DNA from: Chlorobiota bacterium
Lineage (GTDB): Bacteria; Bacteroidota; Bacteroidia; JAADEI01
Assembly (NCBI GenBank): GCA_013153515.1
Contig: JAADEI010000009.1
Coordinates: 1-49,446, forward strand
Direction: 5' to 3'
Length of the DNA: 49,446 nucleotides
Part shown: positions 45,101 to 49,446 of the stretch, in pieces
Numbering within the stretch: the first letter of the stretch is position 1
Layout of the letters: each line of letters starts with the position of its first letter
The notes under the pieces: generated by a model
The model's input: only the letters and a program-made list of their open reading frames with translations
Databases searched by the model: none
Told to the model about the DNA's origin: nothing
Position numbers and translations under genes: made by a program

Positions 45101-45224
45101 AAGCGAAACAATAGACCCTTTGCACTATTTAAAAATCATCACTGCTATAAAAGAAACCATTGCGATACAAAAGCAAATAGATAAGTTATATCCAAAAACT
45201 GAAAAAAATCCACTTGTTTTTTAG
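42105..45224 (+). CDS. single-polypeptide restriction-modification enzyme (Type IIG-like, with Type ISP-like C-terminus)
   Basis: About 1039 residues (ATG 42105; GTG 42099 also possible) combining nuclease and methyltransferase. N-terminal PD-(D/E)xK-like site NPDFRVWD...GYLEAK (Asp near 64, Glu-Ala-Lys near 78-80). Central N6-adenine methyltransferase: REHRGIYYTPLPVVKYI, SAM loop ILDPAAGTITFLAQA (about 363) and catalytic NPPY (about 482). The C-terminal third, including RPFDVRYTYYTG and PRKEVMRHML, looks like the Type ISP specificity region. There is no helicase domain, unlike true Type ISP enzymes. No separate R, M or S gene is adjacent. By eye it is more AT-rich than its neighbours, which would fit horizontal transfer. 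Recognition site unknown. Confidence 0.88.
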   Translation: MMKLGDMLKTYIKHIFDLWHRDAREESLYPALKELLENMAEILGHREIDITVLPKKTDAGNPDFRVWDGHAKVIGYLEAKSPNVQSLDYIANSEQLERYKNTFPNLILTDFLNFYLFRNGVLIKTVLIARKELFLNKVLPPIENEETFKDLLEDFLSFSTPAYTSARQLAKALAHKTKFLRDEILETELENNSYLKGLKEVIEKDLVHGLTNKQFVDMYAQTITYGLFAARMRAQNPEQFTRITAIQYIPKSIGVLYELFKFISVMSELPANLQVIIDDIVDVLRNTDINAILSQYKKSRGDDDPIIHFYETFLEEFDPELREHRGIYYTPLPVVKYIVSAVDYLLKNKFQKGDGLANQSVKILDPAAGTITFLAQAIHKALRNVKETYGSGFIRKTIKDHILNNFYGFELMMAPYTIGHIKAGFTLEEYNYTLSENERFPLYLTNTLEMHPPEKNLLLPLLSKEGEEALKIKRETPILVIMGNPPYSGHSANQNEWINQLIKEDINNLQSYFKCDGKPLEEKNPKWLQDDYVKFLRFAQWKISKHGMGIVAMITNHSYLDNPTFRGMRQSLMKTFDEIYILDLHGNSLKKEKTPDGRPDENVFDIRQGVAIGIFVKLGRNKKTSYAKVYHADLYGTREEKYQWLSKRKFSPRQFKRINPESPFYFFFIPRDTTLGKQYRKWKSINEIFPLHSVGIVTGRDEVTIKENPEQMWNAVLTYNRAEHNVLKQLTGIKKDERLEQFRKDIANPDKKKIVPVLYRPFDVRYTYYTGTSNGFHERPRKEVMRHMLQVDNLALITHKREEVKVPWSHALITDKISEHGCLSPKTTSYHFPLYKSLQNDLFNNGFTKNNGTNGHKPNIDEKVWQKLKKTYGSVSPEDILYYIYAVLYSNVYRRRYSEFLKYDFPRVPYPRDVKLFRELSNLGRELAELHLLKSPKLRRPMAKYEGSGSDKIDKISYDEENQRIYINESQYFEPVPAEVWNYHIGGYQVLKKWLKDRKSETIDPLHYLKIITAIKETIAIQKQIDKLYPKTEKNPLVF

Positions 45225-45260
45225 AGACTGTCCCGGTGAACCACAACTTTAGTATTGGGT

Positions 45261-45276
45261 ATAAACACTTGTTTAT
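45261..45276. repeat. short perfect inverted repeat between convergent genes
   Basis: ATAAACA and TGTTTAT flank a 2-nt centre, in the 56-bp gap between the convergent restriction-modification and polX genes. AT-rich and with a very tight loop, so a weak hairpin. It may be a minor terminator or a protein site, or chance. Confidence 0.3.
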
Positions 45277-45280
45277 GTAA

Positions 45281-47041
45281 TTATGTTTTTATTAATTTAA
45301 GTTTTCTTTCTTTCCATTCTTCAATTTCGTGCCATGAGCGAGTGTTGAGGATGTTTTCAGGCGTGCACCAGGCTCGTCTGGCTATTTTAACGGCTATTTC
45401 CATGAAGAAGAAGTTGCTGTTGTAGTGTGCGTCTGTTGCGAGGGTTAGCATGACTCCTGCTTGTCTGGCTTCAAAGGCGAGGTTGTCAGGAAGGTCCATT
45501 CTGTCTGGTTGCCCGTTTATTTCAAGAGCGGTTCCTGTTTTCAAGCAGGTTTCAATAATTTGGGGAAAGTTCAAAGGATAGGGGTCTCGTTGCCCTATTA
45601 TTCTGCCTGTTGGATGTCCAATCACGTGCACATAGGGGTTTTGACAGGCTTTAATTATTCTGTCTGTGTTATCTCTGTTGAAATGGGAGTGTATAGAAGC
45701 GACGACGAAGTCCAGTTTAGCAAGTATTTCATCTGGGAGGTCAAGTGTTCCATCTGGGAGAATATCCACTTCGGCACCTGCTTTGACGAAGTCTGTTCCC
45801 AATTCGGCGTTTATTTTCTTGATTTCTTCAATTTGTTTAAGAAATCGTTCTGGGGTTAGCCCGTTTGCTACGCGCACTGCCTGCGAATGGTCAGTTAGGA
45901 CAAAATACTCATAATTGAAGTTTTTCATAAGGAAATCTGCTATTTTGATTATCGGTAGGGACCCATCGCTCCATTCAGAGTGAGATTGCATATCTCCTTT
46001 AATGTCATCAAGAGAGACAAGATTGGGTATTTTATGTTGAAGAGCCAGTTCCACCTCTCCTCTGTTTTCACGCATTTCAGGAGGAATCCATTGCATTCCG
46101 ATTGCGGAATATACTTCTTCTTCTGTGGAACCTGCTATTTTTTCGTTTGAATCTATTTTAAAAACTCCGTATTCATTAATTTTTAAGCCCTTTTCTCTGG
46201 CTATTTCTCTAACTCTGACGTTGTGGTCTTTGCTTCCAGTGAAGTATTGCAACGCAGCGCCCCATTGATCGGGAACTATTACTCTGAGGTCCACTTGTCT
46301 GTCTTCTTCGTCGGAAATAATGCTGGCTTTAGTGGTGCCTGCGAGAATTACTTCTTTGACGGAAGGTAGTTTTGTAAATGCTTCAATTATCTCATGATGA
46401 TGTTCCCTATTTGCACTGACAAGGATGTCTATGTCGCCAATTGTTTCCTTGCCTCTTCTAAGGCTTCCGGCAACTTCAATGTTCAAAATTTTGTCTCCTG
46501 CCTTTTCTTTCAATTCAGAAACTAAACCTCGTGATATTTGTAGTGCTTTCCAGTATAGGATTCGTTCTTTTGATTGTTGTAGGAGTTCCAATCCATGTAA
46601 AATTTTTTCTATCTTTTTTGGACCGAAGCCTTTTAGTTGGGCTGCTTTTCCGCTTTTGAGAATTTCAATCAATTCTTCCTTTGTGGTTATTCCGAAAGCA
46701 TCGTGGAGTGTTTTAAGTGTTTTTGGACCCAGTCCAGGAACTTCCATTAGTTCAATGAAGTCTGGGGGCACTTGCTGTTTGAGTTCTTCATATTTTTTAA
46801 TTGTTCCTGTTTCAATGAATTCTTTAATTTTCTCAACTGTTCGTTTCCCTATGCCGTGAACCTTTGTCAAATCGTGATCTTTCATGTATTCTTCTATGTC
46901 CACGGGCAGGCTACTTATTATCTGTGCTGCTTTTTCATAGACCCGTGCTCTGAACATATTTCCTGTTCCGCCGAGATATTCGCTCATTGCCGCCATTTCT
47001 TTAAAAATTCTTGCCAATCTTCTGTTTCGTGGTGTTGACAT
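45281..47041 (-). CDS. polX: DNA polymerase/3'-5' exonuclease PolX
   Basis: Family X DNA polymerase for gap filling in base-excision repair, 586 residues. An N-terminal lyase-like 8-kDa region with helix-hairpin-helix motifs (KVHGIGKRTVEKI, VPGLGPKTLKTL, KGFGPKKIEKI) comes first. The nucleotidyltransferase domain has GSLRRGKETIGDIDILV and a third Asp in DRQVDLRVI. The C-terminal PHP domain (about 335-575) has DMQSHSEWSDG, VLTDHS, GAEVDIL, VVASIHSHFN, GHPTGR and DAHYN, consistent with 3'-5' exonuclease and AP-endonuclease activity. The first PHP motif is QxH in place of HxH, which I believe is common in bacterial PolX. Stands alone, convergent with the restriction-modification gene. Confidence 0.95.
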   Translation of the reverse strand: MSTPRNRRLARIFKEMAAMSEYLGGTGNMFRARVYEKAAQIISSLPVDIEEYMKDHDLTKVHGIGKRTVEKIKEFIETGTIKKYEELKQQVPPDFIELMEVPGLGPKTLKTLHDAFGITTKEELIEILKSGKAAQLKGFGPKKIEKILHGLELLQQSKERILYWKALQISRGLVSELKEKAGDKILNIEVAGSLRRGKETIGDIDILVSANREHHHEIIEAFTKLPSVKEVILAGTTKASIISDEEDRQVDLRVIVPDQWGAALQYFTGSKDHNVRVREIAREKGLKINEYGVFKIDSNEKIAGSTEEEVYSAIGMQWIPPEMRENRGEVELALQHKIPNLVSLDDIKGDMQSHSEWSDGSLPIIKIADFLMKNFNYEYFVLTDHSQAVRVANGLTPERFLKQIEEIKKINAELGTDFVKAGAEVDILPDGTLDLPDEILAKLDFVVASIHSHFNRDNTDRIIKACQNPYVHVIGHPTGRIIGQRDPYPLNFPQIIETCLKTGTALEINGQPDRMDLPDNLAFEARQAGVMLTLATDAHYNSNFFFMEIAVKIARRAWCTPENILNTRSWHEIEEWKERKLKLIKT

Positions 47042-47137
47042 ATCACATCTATTTTTTCACTAATTTATCTTATCTTGATGAAAGAACCGACGGCATCTTG
47101 GTGTCGTTTAAATTAAATAGGCAAAAACCATGGACTT

Positions 47138-48211
47138 ATGGCAAAAGTTAAAGAACAAGAAGCAATTGTTCCACACGAGGCGATACTTTACAAGAAGTTA
47201 AAAAAGAACTATGTTCAATGCACTGCTTGCCATCACTGGTGTGCTATTAAGCCCGGGGAGAACGGCAAATGCGGAGTGAGAGTGAACATTAACGGAAAGT
47301 TATATCTTGCTGTTTATGGCTATCCGGCGGCGATAAACGTTGACCCAGTGGAGAAAAAGCCTCTTTTCCATTTTCTTCCTGGTGAATTAATCTTGAGCCT
47401 TGGAACTGTTGGATGCAACTTCTTCTGTGCTTTTTGTCAGAACTGGGACATTAGCCAATGGCGACAGATTAAGGTTAGGGAAGACGGGAAGGTGACGGGC
47501 GTGAGAGGTGTTTATGTTCCGCCTGAGGGCATTGTAGCACTGGCGAAAAGATATAATTCACGATTGATTGCATACACTTACAATGAACCCACTGTGTGGG
47601 TGGAATATGCTTACGACATAGCAAGATTGGCTGTTCAGGAAGGGATGCGAAATGTGTTTGTATCCAGTGGGTTTGAAACTCATCATGTGTGGGACTTAAT
47701 AGGGGATTATTTACATGCCATCAATGTGGACCTGAAATCTTTCTCAGACAAGTTTTACAAAGAGATATGTGGCACGAGGTTAAAGCCAGTTCTTGAAAAC
47801 ATTGAGTTTCTGGGCACTAAGATGAGAGATAAAATTTGGATGGAGATAACAACGCTTATAATTGATGGATACAACGACTCAGAGGAGGAACTTCGTGAGA
47901 TTGCCCGGTTTATTGCTTCGGTTAACAAAGACATTCCGTGGCACATCACGGCTGCCCATCCGGCGTATAAGATGACAGATATTAAACGGACTCCTCCCGA
48001 TTCGCTGCTAAGGGCGTATGAGATAGGGAAGGAGGAAGGCTTGAACTATGTGTATGTTGGCAATGTTTCAGACCCAAAGCATTCTTCAACTTATTGTCCT
48101 AATTGTGGGGAATTGCTTATCTGGCGGGATTGGTATCGTGTTCTTGAATTATGGAAGGAGCGGGGCAAGTGTCATAAGTGTGGAACTCAAATCCCGGGAG
48201 TATGGCAATAA
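47138..48211 (+). CDS. amrS: AmmeMemoRadiSam system radical SAM enzyme AmrS
   Basis: Radical SAM protein of the AmmeMemoRadiSam system (PflA-like), 357 residues. The 4Fe-4S site is GTVGCNFFCAFCQNWDIS, with Cys93, Cys97 and Cys100. A first Cys cluster (Cys28, 31, 35 and 45 in CTACHHWC...GKC) and a C-terminal zinc-ribbon-like quartet (Cys320, 323, 345, 348) are also present. It should make a 5'-deoxyadenosyl radical, but the natural substrate and product are not known. It overlaps the AmrB gene by 10 bp, so the two are translationally coupled. AmrA (AMMECR1) is not in the window. No exact TAnnTTTG is seen in the gap to polX. Confidence 0.94.
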   Translation: MAKVKEQEAIVPHEAILYKKLKKNYVQCTACHHWCAIKPGENGKCGVRVNINGKLYLAVYGYPAAINVDPVEKKPLFHFLPGELILSLGTVGCNFFCAFCQNWDISQWRQIKVREDGKVTGVRGVYVPPEGIVALAKRYNSRLIAYTYNEPTVWVEYAYDIARLAVQEGMRNVFVSSGFETHHVWDLIGDYLHAINVDLKSFSDKFYKEICGTRLKPVLENIEFLGTKMRDKIWMEITTLIIDGYNDSEEELREIARFIASVNKDIPWHITAAHPAYKMTDIKRTPPDSLLRAYEIGKEEGLNYVYVGNVSDPKHSSTYCPNCGELLIWRDWYRVLELWKERGKCHKCGTQIPGVWQ

Positions 48212-48990
48212 GGAAACCTGCTGTGGCTGGATATTTTTATCCTGCTGACCCGCAGGAGTTGCTTGCTATGCTTGACACATTGGTTCCCAAATTAAGCGGT
48301 GATGTTAAACCGCCTGTTGCCCTTGTTGTTCCGCATGCTGGGTACATCTACTCTGGACCGTTTGCTGGACAGGGCTATGCGTTGTTAAAGCCCTATGGCA
48401 AGCGAGGTGTTCCGCCTACCGTGTGGGTCCTTGCCCCCTCACACTTCTATCCTTTTCCGGGGGTTAGCGTGGGGCCATACACGCATTGGGAGACGCCACT
48501 GGGAATGGTTCCTGTGTCTCCGAAGGCTCAGAAACTGCTTCAGTCTGCCCCGGGCTTGATAACTGATGACCCTCTTCCGCACGTGCGTGAACATTCTCTT
48601 GAAGTCCAGTTGCCCTTTTTACAATATGTTTTGGGAGATTTCTACTTAGTGCCTTTGAGTTTCGGAGATGTTGGTATTCCCTCAATTGCCGAGGTGATAA
48701 TGCAACATCTGGACCCGGAAGACATTATTATTGTGTCCACAGACCTGAGCCACTATTATCCAGACCACATTGCCCGACAACTGGATAGCAAAACCCTTGA
48801 AATAGCATTATCAGGGGACTGGCAAGGCTTGCTTGGTAGGGAAGCCTGCGGTAGGTATCCATGGGCAACGGGAGTGTACATAGCCAATAAGAAAGGGTGG
48901 ACTCCCAAATTGATTGCTTACGGAACCAGTGCCGACACTGCTGGGGACAAGGATTCTGTGGTGGGGTATGCGACGGTGGGGTATTGGTGA
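48202..48990 (+). CDS. amrB: AmmeMemoRadiSam system protein B (AmrB, MEMO1 family)
   Basis: Homologue of human MEMO1, 262 residues from ATG 48202; the frame could open at GTG 48178, but the family starts at IRKPAVAGYFYPADP. Conserved residues are VPHAGYIYSG, PSHFYPF (usually PSHH), REHSLEVQLPFLQY, STDLSHYYPD and the metal-ligand Cys in EACGRYPW, matching the MEMO1 iron/metal site (His, His, Cys). It resembles extradiol dioxygenases but enzymatic activity is not established. The start overlaps the end of amrS by 10 bp. Confidence 0.94.
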   Translation: MAIRKPAVAGYFYPADPQELLAMLDTLVPKLSGDVKPPVALVVPHAGYIYSGPFAGQGYALLKPYGKRGVPPTVWVLAPSHFYPFPGVSVGPYTHWETPLGMVPVSPKAQKLLQSAPGLITDDPLPHVREHSLEVQLPFLQYVLGDFYLVPLSFGDVGIPSIAEVIMQHLDPEDIIIVSTDLSHYYPDHIARQLDSKTLEIALSGDWQGLLGREACGRYPWATGVYIANKKGWTPKLIAYGTSADTAGDKDSVVGYATVGYW

Positions 48991-49026
48991 GTATATAAGT
49001 AAAGTATAAAGTATATATTCTAAAAT

Positions 49027-49446
49027 TTAGCCCATTCTTCCAGTTACGTAGCTTTCAGTGAGCGGATGCGAAGGTGCGGTGAGAAGTTTTTTGGTGTCGC
49101 TGTATTCAACGAGGTATCCGAGGAAGAAGAAGGCGGCGAAGTGGCTAACACGTCCTGCTTGGTGGATGTTATGAGTGACGAGGACGACGGTCATTTCTTT
49201 GCCCAGATCAGAGATGAGTTTTTCAATTTTGGTTGTAGCGATGGGGTCCAGGGCACTGGTTGGCTCGTCCATTAGGATAACTTCTGGTTTAGTGGCTAGG
49301 GCTCGGGCTATACACAGTCTTTGTTGCTGTCCTCCTGAAAGGGAATATGCGTTGTCTTTGAGGCGGTCTTTGACTTCGTCCCATAGGGCTGCTTGTTGCA
49401 ATGCCCACTCAACTGTTTCGTCCAAAATGCTTTTTTTCTTTATTCC
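49027..49446 (-). CDS. pstB: phosphate ABC transporter ATP-binding protein PstB (N-terminus outside window)
   Basis: Partial: 139 codons remain, reading in frame to the window edge, so the N-terminal half with Walker A is beyond 49446. What remains has [20 protein letters not shown] (signature), [16 protein letters not shown] (Walker B and D-loop), [13 protein letters not shown] (His switch) and ...[11 protein letters not shown], the typical PstB end. It energises high-affinity phosphate uptake with PstSCA. The visible part is intact. Confidence 0.95.
   Translation of the reverse strand, partial: GIKKKSILDETVEWALQQAALWDEVKDRLKDNAYSLSGGQQQRLCIARALATKPEVILMDEPTSALDPIATTKIEKLISDLGKEMTVVLVTHNIHQAGRVSHFAAFFFLGYLVEYSDTKKLLTAPSHPLTESYVTGRMG

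Noticed and set aside
45281-47041. Loss of PHP-domain activity in PolX because of QxH instead of HxH
   Set aside because: As far as I recall Gln at this place occurs in active bacterial PolX enzymes, and the other PHP motifs are intact.
42105-48990. Multi-gene defence island around the restriction-modification gene
   Set aside because: Neighbours are GlyA, a TPR lipoprotein, PolX and AmrS/AmrB; no other defence gene, transposase or integrase is visible.

Overview
The window looks like chromosomal DNA of a member of the Bacteroidota (FCB group). The evidence is: a secreted M43 peptidase ending in a type IX secretion-like C-terminal domain; ribosomal protein S16 with a long acidic tail; a DUF4369/TlpA-type thioredoxin lipoprotein; a PafA-like Thr-type phosphatase; a DUF4159 protein; and repeated promoter boxes matching the Bacteroidota -7 consensus TAnnTTTG instead of a sigma70-like TATAAT. 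Genes are densely packed, with many 1-40 bp overlaps. I see no rRNA, tRNA, CRISPR, insertion sequence or phage gene by eye, but I could not run covariance or profile searches. Lys/Glu/Arg-rich proteins and the AmmeMemoRadiSam genes would suit a thermophile or anaerobe, which is only a guess.

Layout. 1-120: tail of an unidentified + gene. 310-4231: a PafA-like phosphatase (-) head-to-head with, and overlapping, a bifunctional (p)ppGpp synthetase/hydrolase (+). 4283-5793: Fur-family regulator and a Thr-type asparaginase/isoaspartyl peptidase. 5974-12320: a tightly packed + block (thioredoxin reductase, Nudix hydrolase, two crotonase-fold proteins, GatB, TlpA-like lipoprotein, D-aminoacyl-tRNA deacylase). 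12327-13748: MgtE (-). 13856-19408: DUF2892 membrane protein, T9SS-type M43 peptidase, secreted repeat protein and an MsbA-type ABC exporter. 19383-23386 (-): yidD, S41 peptidase, TauE/SafE permease, rpsP, rimM. 23412-24818: DUF4159 protein and a YceI-like lipoprotein. 24997-31162: membrane metallophosphoesterase (-), DnaQ-fold exonuclease, fused DppD-DppF ATPase, RNase R. 31175-37629 (-): exopolysaccharide set (Wza-like, Wzc-like kinase, WecA-like transferase) downstream of two RNA methyltransferases. 37730-42044: Hsp20, phosphopantetheinyl transferase (-), M28 peptidase, GlyA, TPR lipoprotein. 42105-45224: a single-chain restriction-modification enzyme. 45281-47041: PolX (-). 47138-48990: AmrS-AmrB of the AmmeMemoRadiSam system. 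49027-49446: C-terminal part of PstB (-).

The most interesting signal lies in the regulatory layer. At least twelve genes have an exact TAnnTTTG box close upstream, and the box-to-start distances fall in two groups. In one group the box ends only 4-5 nt before the start codon (pafA-like, fur, asparaginase, mgtE, wza-like, and with one mismatch the PPTase), which predicts leaderless mRNAs, often with GTG starts. In the other group the distance is 16-33 nt. Other points to check are the restriction-modification gene with Type ISP-like C-terminus but no helicase, the AmrS-AmrB pair without AmrA in view, and a terminator hairpin encoded inside an opposing gene.
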